From Saturnia japonica (lineage: Eukaryota > Arthropoda > Insecta > Lepidoptera > Saturniidae), in the NCBI GenBank assembly GCA_033032175.1, contig CM065321.1, forward strand, positions 16,390,501-16,454,500: a stretch of DNA of 64,000 bases, given 5' to 3'. The translations under genes and the position numbers were made by a program. The notes under the pieces were generated by a model. It saw nothing but the letters and a program-made list of their open reading frames with translations, was not told where the DNA came from and did not search any database. Below, one piece after another: positions 44,014 through 54,769 of the stretch (within the stretch, counting starts at the first letter, position 1; every line of letters starts with the position of its first letter).

Positions 44014-44079
44014 AATATTAATTATATAGATTATATACAATTAGTATTAGAATTTAAACTTATATAGATACAGATATAA

Positions 44080-44226
44080 AACAATGCGCAAAATTATTAC
44101 CGTAATCGATGGACAGACAGAAAAACATTTTTGTTATAGTTATCGTATAGACTTTCATATGTATTTAGTAAAAAGCTGTTATTTTGACATTACAAACAGA
44201 CACTTCAATTTTATTAATTGTATAGA
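44080..44226 (-). mobile_element. Helitron family C copy 2, 5' end
   Basis: On minus, TC at 44226 opens tctatacaattaataaaatt and follows copy 1 (33891 on) through gtctgtttgtaatgtcaaaa, then aaatacatatgaaagt, and on to tgtctgtcc near 44110. The remainder is lost next to the Helitron A copy at 44031. Confidence 0.65.
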
Positions 44227-45699
44227 TATGTATTTATATTTTATTTTATTTGTTTTTGTATATTATTAAGTATTTTTTTTGTATTTTAATTTTATTACTT
44301 TTCTAGTTTTATATTTTTGTGTTTGTTCATGTTTGTTTTATTTTTAAATTTAATTTCCTTTTGCACTACCGACAATAATGTTTTTATCCATATTACCGCT
44401 AGTTAGCTGGAAGAAAACTCTTTATAAGATTAAGTTCACCAGTGTGCAAACTATGTGCAATAAAATATTCATTAATCAATTCACTCATGTACGATGATAT
44501 TTCAAACATGTGAAATTTGATGCATTAATAGACTTGTATTTCGATTCTCGGAAGACAAGAATTAAGTTTCGAGAACCGATACACGATAATAACTTTACCG
44601 AAATATAAGCAACTGCTATTGTTTTAGAATTTTTAGGGACTTTTATCCTAACGAATATATCAGTCCCATTGTACCCGATCCATACCAGCACCAAGTCAGC
44701 AGAGTCACTGATGAGACAGCACTACAAATAGTTACAACATCTTGGATTCATCCAAACAAGGTCCTAACACCTATTATAAATAATAAGAAATAATAAGTGA
44801 TTGTAACCAGGATGATTCTAAAAATTACTAAACGCCACCGCGCCGAGGAATATTCACACCCATGCAGTCTGTACAAAATGAAGAACATGCTAATAAAAAC
44901 CTACGGCCGACCCTTGTGGCACACCCGCCGTGTTATTAAATACACGTTGCGAAATACGAACAGTAAGAAGAAAAACACGTTATTTATTGCATCGGCTAAA
45001 GGTTGAAGATAGGTTTTTGACGACTTCCACATTTCTACATATAAATTACATTAGCTTAAATTACTTGTGTGAAATGAATGGTAAAGCTATCGAAGGCCTT
45101 TCTGAAATCAATTTTCTACTTTACAGTTTATTTTGGTAATTTATATGGATTTTATTAATTGACATTCGATAATTTAAACGGCATTATAATTATAGCAAAG
45201 TTCCTGTAATTAGAATCTATAAATAATTAAAAATTGATCGTTGTAAGATGTTTGGAAGTCAGAATATTTGTTATTTAGAAGCATAAATTGTCTTTGATAA
45301 CCCATTTATGTTTATGTGATAATTGATATAAATCATAGCCTTCATGAGTTAAACATTTTTTCCGGGTGCTTGCTCGCTTTTATTAAGACCGAAGACTGTA
45401 ACTTGGACGACGTTTTGGGCACTTTACTTAACGATGTTTTGACTAATAACGGATGAGGCGGCGATTAAACGCTCTAGGTGCATCCGGTATGGCTAGCAGA
45501 TAATTTATGTAAGATATAACTACAGTTAATTTAAGAATAGGAAATTTATAATCTACCGTTGTCCGTAGTGCGTTTAACTACGTTATTTGGGAAATGTAGA
45601 AGAAAGGAGTCGCTATACTAGACACGGCACGTCACTGGTTCACATAATGCTACAGCCTCTTGTCTAAATCACACCTGAACAATTAGTTATTAATCTTTA
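44227..45699. other. unassigned sequence
   Basis: Frames at 44485-44694 (minus) and 44797-45139 (plus) have no domains. The string acctattataaataataaga at 44770 is repeated at 58229. Nothing else is recognised. Confidence 0.35.
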
Positions 45700-45847
45700 A
45701 TAGCGATCGAAATTCGACCAGCGGCTTTTTGATCATAGACTATTTTCTATTTGACATTTACAGTATTCATAAACAATGAGTATTATCGACATTAATACGC
45801 GTAAAAAGATGCCAAAAGCTTTTACTTCACGTACTATAATACATAGA
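45700..45847 (-). mobile_element. Helitron family A copy 6, internally deleted
   Basis: This 148-bp copy keeps the 5' end (tctatgtattatagtacgtg, then aagtaaaagcttttggcatc) and the 3' end (aatagtctatgatcaaaaag, then ccgctggtcgaatttcgatc). About 200 bp of the middle is missing. The CTAG is decayed. Such internal deletion derivatives are typical of non-autonomous families. Confidence 0.65.
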
Positions 45848-46352
45848 TAATATGTAATACAAATTCTTAAAGAGTCTTTATTAAAATGAGAGCGATACTA
45901 AAGAATATCAAAGCTCGACATATGCATATGTACATAGAAAATAATTCTATAAAAATATGTAGTAAGTAATAATTAGTATTTCTTGGATTAGTAATATGTA
46001 GTAGTTATGTATGTAGACGCCATTATTTTTTATTTAAAATTTTGTGTCAGATATACGCATTTATACGCATCTGATGTATAATTTGTCATTAAAATAATTT
46101 TAGTATGATTTTCCAATCATTTGTGTCTGGATTTAATTTAAAAATGACTTGGCCGATTTTAATGAAATTTTATATACAGAGAGGAGTAAAAGTTATACCG
46201 AAATTTGCTACACTTAAAAAAATATGAGTATTTTATCTAAAAATCATAAAATATGAGTAAAAATAACAATATTACGCATAATTAATTACTGCATAATAAT
46301 TTTAATTTTAGAGTTATTTAGTTACAGGTATGTAATACGTTCTAAGTACAGT
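45848..46352. other. mostly unassigned, with a Helitron-like phrase
   Basis: At 46120-46175, tttgtgtctggatttaattt, then aaaaatgacttggccgattt, then taatgaaattttata is of Helitron B type. Otherwise nothing is identified. Confidence 0.35.
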
Positions 46353-46702
46353 GTTTTATGGGAGCTAATTTTATGACATCTCTTTTTTTATTGCAGATAG
46401 TTAGATAGTTTGAATCAATTCAAATGCGAGAGTAAAACTCGGGGAATAATAATAAATACTTTTCGTTTTTAGTCAGAGTTGTCACTTCCACTATCCGGAA
46501 ATAAGTCTTTTATGTTGATTTGAGGTTTTTTTTTCTTATAAAAGTTTAAATTTTTAAGTATGTACTTATTCGAAAAAAGAAATCAATTTAAAAAAAAATT
46601 TTTTTTATGGGTTATGCATAATAAACACGCGCATTTGAATTACTTAAAACTATTGGAATTTGCAATAAAAATGGGATGTCACAAAATTGGCTCCCATAAA
46701 AC
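46353..46702. mobile_element. MITE-like element with about 43-bp terminal inverted repeats
   Basis: The left terminus gttttatgggagctaatttt, then atgacatctctttttttatt and gca pairs with the right terminus (inverted: gttttatgggagccaatttt, then gtgacatcccatttttattg, ca), about 88 percent identical. The 350-bp element has no reading frame. No clear target duplication is seen. I found no second copy in the window. Confidence 0.7.
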
Positions 46703-47369
46703 TATGTGTCACATTGTTGTCCAACTTTGTTATTGATATAGTATTAGGGATAGAAGTTTTCTTATTTAGTTTGTAGTTTAATTTTGTTTTCTTCCGTTGA
46801 ATTTGGACATGGTCCGATGAAGCTAGCATACACTAGATGTAAAAGCTCCCTTATATAAAGTTAAAAAAAAATGCATGTAAGTAAGTATGCTTATCATTAA
46901 AAGTAATAAAAAAAAAAGTTAAAAGTAATTAATTCCGTCGATAAGTTATTCGATGAACTTCTTAGTGACAAATTGTTATTGCACGCCAATGTTAATGTAC
47001 ACCGCTACACTATAAAACTATTAGTACACGGTAATTGTTACTATTTGTCAAAGTTAACATTACGTCGTGAATGTTGAAACTTAGATATTACTCGAGAGCA
47101 TATGGTCCAAGTTGTGAGACATAAAAACTACTTTATGGGATTTTGTAAATATTTTTGAACGGCTCAATTTTTCGAAGATATCTTTCGTGTATCACTTTTG
47201 GAAAATGTGAAAACAAAAAGCATCTCAGGGTGATCGTTGCAGATTAATTCATTTCAAGTTTCACATATTATGTATGTTTGATTATTAAATAACGTAAAAA
47301 TTAATTTAACTCTATAACCTTTATATTATGATGAATGCTTAAAATTTTTTAATATTAAAACTATCATTC
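46703..47369. other. unassigned AT-rich sequence
   Basis: I see nothing I can identify. Confidence 0.4.
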
Positions 47370-47475
47370 AGGTTGAAAGCCAATGGGGGGACCATTGGGC
47401 TTCGCGTGTCACCATCTTTGGCCACATCGACGTTTAACATCATATGAGATTGTGGTCAAACGTTAATCTATATAA
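47370..47475 (+). mobile_element. SINE family S fragment
   Basis: The run ggttgaaagccaatgggggg, then caccatctttggccacatcg, then catatgagattgtggtcaaa is the tail half of family S (compare 58140-58225). Confidence 0.45.
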
Positions 47476-47524
47476 TAATCTATTTTTGATCAATATTTTT
47501 CAGACGTAGTATTTAAATATTACT

Positions 47525-47846
47525 ACCGGTCACCCAATGATCTAAATTCAACCAGCGACTTTTTAATCATACACTATTTCCTGTTTGACATTTGCAGTAT
47601 GAACCTAAACAATGAATATTATATCACTTGCTGTCACTTTTCATTGAGTGACAATGTCAATATTTTGGGGGTCTAAGTTCAATGACACTAGTCGGGTTAG
47701 GATTCGCAGTATTAATTTATTTTATTTATTATATTAGTAACATTTATTGCACTCCTTCTCCTTAAAAACTTAACCAAGCCAAATCTCACGTCCGCTTCAT
47801 TTTCGTAAGAAGGGGTACAAAGTTTTTGCTTCATGTATTAATATGA
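47525..47846 (-). mobile_element. Helitron family A copy 7
   Basis: This is a near full-length copy on minus. The 5' TC lies at 47846, the body matches copies 1 and 5 (tgaacctaaacaatgaatat, then cacttgctgtcacttttcat on plus), and the 3' end is decayed (gatctaaattcaacc, with no intact hairpin or CTAG). No coding. Confidence 0.75.
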
Positions 47847-48259
47847 TGATGATATAGCATATGTCACTCCCACAAATAAGACGAATCTAACGACATCTCG
47901 TAGGCTAAAATCCATATAACCGTTTAGGCTACAGAGCATGTCAAAGTAATAGGTTTACATACATACGCTCGAAAAACGTAACCCTCCTTTTTTGCAGTCG
48001 GGTAAAAAATAAATCGCGCTAAGTTAGTAGCACAGACCAAACCCGTAGCGCCCCCAGTCCCGGCATCAATGTCTCATCGCATCGCGGCTGCGTTAAACAC
48101 CTCAAAATGATTTATTATTGTTTTGCTCTTGAAGCTGTCTATCCGTATCCTACGCGAGGGTGGAAACAAGGAATCCCAAACACATACATACACCATTTCA
48201 CTTTATGACCGTTGTAAAATTGATTGAGTTAATACTTCTAATTTGGTTTATATTTAGGT
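47847..48259. other. unassigned sequence
   Basis: I see nothing I can identify. Confidence 0.35.
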
Positions 48260-48560
48260 ACTTGCTGGTACCGGCGACTTCGTCTGCGTATTATTGGATA
48301 TCGCTATCTGTATGCCAAATTTCATCTAAATCCATTCAGCTGTTTTTGCGTTACTGAGTAACAAACATAGAAACTTTCCATTTATTATATTTGTACTATA
48401 ACACTGGTTAAGCTATGAGTTTTACTGGGATAAAAAATACTCTATCTGTTATTCCAGGTCATGAGCTATCTGTGTGCCAAATTTGATCTAAATCCGTTCA
48501 GCTGTTTTTGCGAGATTGAGTAACAAACACCCAAACAAACAGACTTTCACATTTATTATA
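48260..48560 (+). mobile_element. LINE or Helitron-like 3' tail with internal duplication
   Basis: The phrase gctatctgtatgccaaattt, then catctaaatccattcagctg, then tttttgcg, ending gagtaacaaacat...aaactttcc...tttattat, occurs twice (48304-48385 and 48468-48555). The wording is that of RTE-type LINE tails common in moths (recall). An upstream ggcgacttcgtctgcg recalls a Helitron D 3' end on the other strand, so the block may be composite. Confidence 0.45.
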
Positions 48561-48854
48561 TAATAATATATTAATAGGATTAGTAAGATTTAGATTTTAG
48601 GTTTAGATATTCATTTGTTATCATTAATTTATTTCAAGTTTGATTGTTTATTTATTTATCACGTCATTATAAATTATTATCGAGTGCCGCGCTGTGATAT
48701 GTAAGGCGATATGCAGAGACTATTAAGTTCTGAAGTTATCACTTCCATGTAATATTTTGCTATGGATTCAATAGTATAGTGATAGGACACAGAGAAAGAT
48801 ATTTGGAGGCCCGCCGTAGCTATTGACGTTTGTAACATCAGATGAATGATGAAT
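48561..48854. other. unassigned sequence
   Basis: I see nothing I can identify. Confidence 0.35.
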
Positions 48855-48965
48855 ATGTTACCAACCTTGAACCCTTTTCCTCAAGGATCTCTGGAACACA
48901 ACACCAACTGTCTTATTCTTTTCTGTTTGTCTGCGATCTTCAAAATTTCCAAGGAGATTTGAGAG
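48855..48965 (-). mobile_element. possible family H LINE tail fragment
   Basis: The plus strand ttgaacccttttcctcaagg, then atctctggaac and tctgcgatcttc resembles the inverted family H tail at 9070-9165. Divergence is high. Confidence 0.3.
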
Positions 48966-49094
48966 GTAAAGCCATTTCCTAAGCTTAGAATTCTAGAATT
49001 CGTGGTCACTCACCAAAATTTTTTTATTATTCTAGAATTGTGTCGATGTTAATAGTAGTTGCATTGGCAGCTGAGTTGTTCAAAGTTACCACCA

Positions 49095-49260
49095 TGATTG
49101 TGGTGAAAATTCCATCATAGTGACTCGCGTATCGGGATCAGCCTATGCATCTACAGCGGCTACCGTCGATGGAGTACGATTTCACGGTAGTCGCTGTTGT
49201 GTAAGGATTGTAATGTGCTTACCATCAAGGGCAGTACCGTCAATTTGGCGTACTAATTTA
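49095..49260 (+). mobile_element. family G LINE 3' tail fragment
   Basis: The stretch cagcggctaccgtcgatgga, then acgatttcacggtagtcgct, then ttgtgtaaggattgtaatgt and gcttaccatcaagggcagta matches the family G end at 54140-54230. Confidence 0.55.
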
Positions 49261-49370
49261 AAAAAAAATTTTTTTATAGAAGTTTAGTTAGGTTCAAGTG
49301 GCCTTAATATGTACTAGGTTGACAGCACACGTGATGAGTTTTCCTTCTCATAAAAAAGAGCTACATTAAA

Positions 49371-49804
49371 AGTATATATATTAATAAATCTGTAAGTACG
49401 TCTGTATGTTCAGATTTAACTTTAAAACGCTTTGATTATCTTTTATGAAACTCTTTACCTATAAGAATTGTCAAGATCTTTAGAAATCGTAACAAAAAAT
49501 CTCAACCAACTTTTATAATATTTTGTAAACGAGAAACATAATATGTCATACAATTATAATTGATTGGCTAGAAGAATTGTCAATAATATTTTCAGAAATC
49601 GTAAAAAACGTTCCAAAAAATTATTTTTTGTTAATTCTCAGCCGATTTTAATAAAATTTTTGTACACAGGAACTAATATAATATGGCATTTCTTATATGA
49701 TACGCTATAAGAACTGTCAATAATATGAGTAAAAATTTAAGTACGAGAAGAAAATAATTACTACGTAACATATCTACTCATGCAAAGCTGCGAGGCACCG
49801 CTAG
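49371..49804 (+). mobile_element. non-autonomous Helitron, family B copy 5
   Basis: Family B phrases appear in order: tctgtatgttcagatttaac, then tgattggctagaagaattgt, then aattctcagccgattttaat and cataagaactgtcaataata-like strings. It ends gcaaagctgcgaggcacCGCTAG followed by T (49804). The 5' end is decayed. Two to three internal subrepeats are visible. Confidence 0.65.
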
Positions 49805-50039
49805 TTTTAGTCAAAATCGCTAAACATATGATTACATAATTGTACTATATAACATGGATAAATTAGTTAATGATTTGTAAATTCACAATCAGAGTGACGA
49901 AGAACTAGGGAGGCTTTTATGAAGTTATTTATATGTATAATTCTAAATCTAACTTAGATATTGGTACTTACATTACATTACATTAGACAACACTTAATTG
50001 AGTAAGAGAAAGTGATGGTAAAAAAATGATGTAATGTAT
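49805..50039. other. unassigned sequence
   Basis: I see nothing I can identify. Confidence 0.35.
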
Positions 50040-50180
50040 GGAAATTTGAGCCTAAAGGGGTGTGTAACCGTGTTAAAGTTTTGGATAGGAACTCACATCT
50101 CCTAAGGATTTAAAATCTGTTCTTAGCGGAGGTCTTTCATTTCAGCCCAACCCGTTCAGTGGCTTACGGTGTACTTTTTA
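50040..50180 (+). repeat. dispersed repeat family P, copy 2
   Basis: The phrase ttcttagcggaggtctttca, then tttcagcccaacccgttcag, then tggcttacggtgtac fits the consensus order of family P better than the 26285 copy does. Confidence 0.4.
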
Positions 50181-50870
50181 GTTATGTTTAAAGATTTAGA
50201 TTAGATGATATAGATTTCATAATATTGTCCCTAATTTATTCAACACAGATCCATAAAAACTTCATCAACGTCAAATGTATAAACATAGGTTCATAAAATA
50301 TCGCTGTGATTCAAAATAGCTGGCGAATAGATGAAGGTATTAACTTTAGTTATAACAGCAATTGATTTCAGCTGACGCTACGGAACTGAGTTTTACTACC
50401 TCAATACTAATGTATATATACGGAAGTAAGCATAATATGCTAATTATTTGCAAATAAGAGCCTGCAACGTTGTTAACTCTTAAACAGAAAGCCGCAGCTA
50501 ACGTTCTTTTACAACTTAAAGTTGTTTTAATATTTGTAAAATTTTAGCAAATATGGTTTATTTGATACAATACAACAACAGCAGTTTTTAACAAAAAAGA
50601 AAATCAACTTCAATGATTTTTGAAGAGTTACCTGGTGTATCTCCGAAGTCGAAGGTCCAATACCAATGAAATTCGAATAAGACCACCCTATCCAACGAAA
50701 AAGAATCATCTAAATTGGTTCATCGGTTCATAAACTTATAAGAAATACCTAAAGTTCCATAAAAATATATACATTCGAATTAAGAACCTAATCCTTTTTT
50801 GAAGCCAGTCAAAAATACAAGTAAAATTAATTAAAATATTCAATAATCACTTAATTTCATAATTAAAAAA
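50181..50870. other. unassigned sequence
   Basis: A 60-codon minus-strand frame at 50527-50709 has no domain. At 50590-50625, aaaaaagaaaatcaacttca, then atgatttttgaagagtta resembles 9597-9635 and may be a shared scrap. Confidence 0.3.
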
Positions 50871-50878
50871 AAACTCAC

Positions 50879-51200
50879 CTATCAAACACAAACGTAATTT
50901 TATGATAATACACTTGCACAAAAAAAAAACACTTCACCAACACACAAACATTAAGAATAAACAAACGAAAACCCTGGTGTACATTTCCGAAATTATAATC
51001 GATAAACCAGAATCGATGGGTCGAAAACTGAACGATATTCGGCGTGCGTGTTCGCCCGGTGGTCGTTCGTCGAACACTGGCTGGCTCATGGCTGAAGTGG
51101 CATGGCCAGTGGGCACACGAGTAAGCTGTTGAACTTGGCAAAGCTAGCTGAAAACATTTTGCATGGTCGTACATAGTCGACGCTCGACGGGACGACACGA
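50879..51200 (-). other. candidate first (5' UTR) exon of a host gene
   Basis: On minus this CpG-richer block contains TCAGTT (51032-51027), which fits an arthropod initiator. It then runs through a T-rich leader (gtgttttttttttgtgcaag) to a consensus splice donor AG|GTGAGT (exon end 50879, intron from 50878). A 107-codon frame spans it but looks like leader sequence, with no domain. A TATA-like tgtataaatc lies near 51270. No other exon is seen in the window, so any downstream exons lie at lower coordinates or were missed. It could also be a non-coding or mobile-element promoter. Confidence 0.35.
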
Positions 51201-51449
51201 TTCGGTTTTAGTATCATCACTCTGGTAGTAACTATTGATGATTGATTAATCCTTTTAAATATTTTGATTTATACAAAGATGTGTTTAAAATTGTTTGAAA
51301 GTTTTTCTAACCAAATATGAAGCGGGTAGAGCAATAAGAACGGTAAATGGGGCAGTCAGATGGATTTAATGCCTTAGGAGTAGTGTGTACAGACATCGCG
51401 TCAATGGACATGAGTCCACGCAATAAGCCTGAGCTATTGGTAAATAATT
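51201..51449. other. sequence upstream of the candidate exon
   Basis: I recognise no repeat. If the candidate exon is real, this would hold its promoter. Confidence 0.3.
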
Positions 51450-51565
51450 AATTTTCTAATGCCCGCCTGCCTAGCTACCAAGTAACACCGTCAAGTTCAA
51501 TCAATTGCACATGAAATCTAGCCCACTGGGTTTAGTGTTTTACCATCTCAAGCCACATCGTCAAA
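51450..51565 (+). mobile_element. SINE family S fragment
   Basis: The run aatgcccgcctgcctagcta, then gcccactgggtttagtgttt, then accatctcaagccacatcgt is a plus-strand tail half of family S with an internal gap. Confidence 0.5.
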
Positions 51566-51644
51566 ACCTATAAAGAATTTATAAACAAGACAAGGATTTA
51601 AGAAATCTCCACAGTTATGTTTTTTTTTTACAAAGTAACATTTT

Positions 51645-51925
51645 TTAGCGTTGTTGCCCAAGATGGTAGCACGCTAAGCCTAGTGAAAGACTGGCTCTCA
51701 AGTGACGCTGCCAGAACACACCTATATGTGTTTAGCGAAAGATTTTCAACTTGAGGGAGGTAGATAGTCAGGCGGGCATTAGAATAAGCCCTACCACCAT
51801 GCTATGGTTTCATCACGATGTTTTCCTTTAACGAAAGCTCAGACTTATCGTAGGGATTCGAACTTAGGTCTATCGACGCGGAGTCTGTACACGATACCAA
51901 CTGAGACATCATTGCTTCAAAATAT
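51645..51925 (-). mobile_element. SINE family S, nearly full length
   Basis: The plus strand reads, in order, gcccaagatggtagcacgct, tggctctcaagtgacgctgc, gattttcaacttgagggagg, ccaccatgctatggtttcat, cacgatgttttcc, agggattcgaacttaggtct and gtacacgataccaactgaga. So the tRNA-derived head with A- and B-box-like motifs lies at the right end and transcription would run leftward. Substitutions in both boxes suggest it is silent. Confidence 0.75.
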
Positions 51926-51989
51926 AGATCTTGATTTATCTTTGGGATGGACTTGGATCTAGATCTCTCAAGTTCAGTCTATTGTATTG

Positions 51990-52075
51990 TATTGTCCTCC
52001 TGATGTGGTCAAAGATGGTAACGCTCTAAGCTTTAAAAGAAAGCAGGCTCTCAAGTCAAGTTTCACTGTCAATAA
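51990..52075 (-). mobile_element. SINE family S fragment
   Basis: The segment cctgatgtggtcaaagatgg, then taacgctctaagc and gcaggctctcaagtcaag is a diverged tail piece of family S next to the longer copy. Confidence 0.45.
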
Positions 52076-52379
52076 CATAGAGTAATGAAGACGATAGCTG
52101 TTCTACTGAATTCATAATTCAATGGCCTAAAAGCATTCAAGTATTATGTACTAAATACTAGAGCAGCTATTGCGAACAAAAACTGTGCTCCACTTGATAT
52201 AATACAAAATAATGCATTAAAACATTCAACTTACTGATGAAATATCACTCCTTAGACTTTTACTTGTGTTTCTCGAGTTGTTTAAACAGTATCTTAGTGC
52301 ACATTAAGGTATATTTATGAAGTAAAATTTAGCATTAAAACGTGTAATCGCAACAAGTGCTCGGCACAGACTGACTAAG
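52076..52379. other. unassigned sequence
   Basis: I see nothing I can identify. Confidence 0.35.
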
Positions 52380-52399
52380 TTCGAGTGCATGCACTCGAA
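52380..52399. other. perfect 20-bp palindrome
   Basis: TTCGAGTGCATGCACTCGAA reads the same on both strands. It contains two inverted CGAGTG half-sites. Function is unknown; it could bind a dimeric protein, but no neighbouring gene supports this. Confidence 0.85.
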
Positions 52400-53694
52400 T
52401 TAGTGTTTCAAACAATCTTGTGATCGCGTCGTCTCCAGTACATATGTAGTAAATAATACGTCAATGGACAAAATGTAAATTATTTATGTACATTTCTAGT
52501 CTTTACAGGGTAAAACTCCTTTGCCCAGCATTAAGATATTCGCGTACTGAAATTATTATTCATATAGAAAACTGAGTATTTTAAAATATGTACATACTCG
52601 TAAGTGAATAAATTTACAAATCTTTTGTTTAGTAACTCGAAGTGTGTATATACCTAAGGTAATCGGTCTCATTGTTACAATTTATTTCTTAGTATACACC
52701 TACCAAAATCATTTTAAAATCAATCATAACGCTACACGATAAGGCGTAAAGTTATTTGACAGCATCATATTTTACCAAGTGTCCCAGGTACCATTCTTCA
52801 AGTGACTTATTATTATTTAGCCATTTCAATGTCGAGTTTCAAACAAAATGAATATTCAACGACTATGTAGTGGCGTTGCCGCGTTGCTAATTTTAAACAC
52901 AATGGGACGAAAATCGTTTTTTTATTTTTTTAATGTTAAATGAAATTCGAATACAAATGAATCAGATGATGGACGTTTAGCGACTCGGTTAAAATGTAAA
53001 GGGTTTGTTTTAGAGAATATAGCAAAGGGTATTGGCGATAGATTTCAAACTCGACATACTTGAAAACTTTCAACACAATAATAACAGTGAAACATCTCAT
53101 TTGAAGTTTCGCGAAATGCCGGCCGCTTCTTAATATTAATATGAGTTGTAAAGTTTTTTTTTAATTTTATCTGTTAGATGCTATTACCAGATCGGATCCT
53201 GAGTGCTGCGACTAGTTTCCTTCTGGACAGTCTGGCATTATCAAACATGCCTTCAAATAGTGTAGATAATAACTAATACTTCGGAGTTGCGAGTTGGAAA
53301 GCTTCGTGAATTGTCACCAATACTTTTTGAACTTACACCACGAACACTGCTTGCTCTACGGTACAAATAGATGCAGCGATGCTGTTTACAGAAATGAAGC
53401 CACCTCTTCAAATCATAACAAGTAAAATAGGTACTCTATAAAGGAAAAAAATGTATTCTTTTTTAGAGATACTTTTTTGGCATATTAGAACAAAAATATC
53501 TCTAAAATTTTTATCCCGTGTGTTGAACAATATGGTTAAGTTAGTCATCAATGGCTAATGTGTATTCATTTTATAAACTTTTTTAACCGACTACAAAAAA
53601 AAAACTCAATTGGAATGTATATTTTTTTTATGAATGTTGTTATGTGAATCGATTTGGATGATTAATTTTTTTGTCTGATACCTAAAAGAGATAT
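52400..53694. other. unassigned sequence
   Basis: Nothing firm is seen. A weak relative of repeat family M may lie at 53450-53540 (gatacttttttggcatatta, then tttttatcccgtgtgttga). Confidence 0.3.
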
Positions 53695-54245
53695 CTTCTT
53701 TACAAGGTACAAGTTCGGCCGTGTATGGAATACTGTTTCTATCTCTGGGATGGATCCGCAAAATACCTCCTCGATGCTCTGAACAGGTTGCGGAGACGGG
53801 CTGTTCGCATTGTTAATGATGCAGACGTCACTAAATACATCGAACCGCTTCAGCCTCGCTGAGCGTGTTCTAACGTCTGTATAATGGTGAGTGTTCTGAA
53901 GAGCTGTTCAATATAATACCCCTTCCTTCCACAACAGAGCTACACGCGCTGGCCTTCGAAGTCACAGTTTTACGGTAACCTCCATCTCGGCACGAAATAA
54001 AAAGTTCTCTATGACTTATCTTTGTCGTACCGTGACGTTTTAGAACCTTCTCCCGGCCAGTGTGTTCTCTCCTTCTTACGACATCGGATCCTTTAAGCGT
54101 AACGTGAAGAAATATTTATGCAGGCCAGCATAACAGCGGTGACCGCCGCTGGATTTAGATCTTTCGGTTGTCGCCGTTGTGTTTAGATTGTGGTGTGCTT
54201 ACCATCAGAGGCAGTAACGTCAATGTGCCGAGCTGTTATAAGAAA
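53695..54245 (+). pseudogene. family G non-LTR retrotransposon 3' remnant, uninterrupted
   Basis: This is the best copy of family G. It reads atcttctttacaaggtacaa, then actgtttctatctctgggat (a decayed FISGM-like phrase), then LNRLRRRAVRIVNDADVTKY and IEPLQP. Further on come broken frames with RSHSFTVTSISARNKKFSMT and SPSYDIGSFKRNVKKYLCRP, ending in the 3' UTR tcggttgtcgccgttgtgtt, then accatcagaggcagtaacgt. The order RR.AVRI..D and L...YD..SFK is that of LINE proteins after the reverse transcriptase. Many stops; dead. Confidence 0.75.
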
Positions 54246-54672
54246 AAACTTGATATTCATTTTTGTTAAAATTGTCGTTAACGTTTATTCATACAAAGTT
54301 AAATTGCTTTTACACGATTTAAAGTTAGTAAAACGAACTCATGTTATTGTTGGTGGCTAACTTAATAATATTGCTCTACCGTCACTTGATGCATATAATC
54401 ATATTTAATAACACGGTGGCCCAGGTTCATAATCCTCAAATATTATTATCCTCTTCACAGTAACTTGTTAAACCACCCTGTAGAATCATCGCCAATAATA
54501 TTCCCTAGCGACCTCATACGAAAGTAACACGCGTCCAGCTAAACGTGATGTTTAAAAGTAACGGTTATTATAACCATTATAATTCACAAGAGAATAGCGA
54601 TTTTATATCAATTTCTAATCTCTCAACAGAACCAAATAAAAAAAACGTCTGGGTAATGTAAAATATAATAAA
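54246..54672. other. unassigned AT-rich sequence
   Basis: I see nothing I can identify. Confidence 0.35.
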
Positions 54673-54740
54673 TCTATAATAATATTATATAGCTCAATAG
54701 ATTTTCTTTTGTTTGTTTATTTCAACGTAATAAAAAAACT
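54673..54740 (+). mobile_element. Helitron family D 5'-end fragment
   Basis: TCTATAATAATATTATATAG after an A, then tttgtttgtttatttcaacg, corresponds to the first 60 bp of family D copies at 28886 and 27976. Confidence 0.5.
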
Positions 54741-54769
54741 TATAAATCTTCATTTTATTTTATTCTGCT

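Larger units (their letters stand above)
42404..44031 (-). mobile_element. Helitron family A copy 5, carrying an inserted mariner
   Basis: On the minus strand TC at 44031 opens the element and CTAG ends it at 42404 before a T. The 3' hairpin GGTCGAAATTCGACC (42420-42434) is perfect here. Removing the mariner (42735-44013) and one TA leaves about 350 bp, the normal size. The mariner sits 16 bp inside the Helitron 5' end. Confidence 0.8.

Noticed and set aside
50875..51198. 107-codon minus-strand frame as a protein gene
   Set aside because: It lacks any domain and ends just past a splice donor. A leader exon explains the region better.
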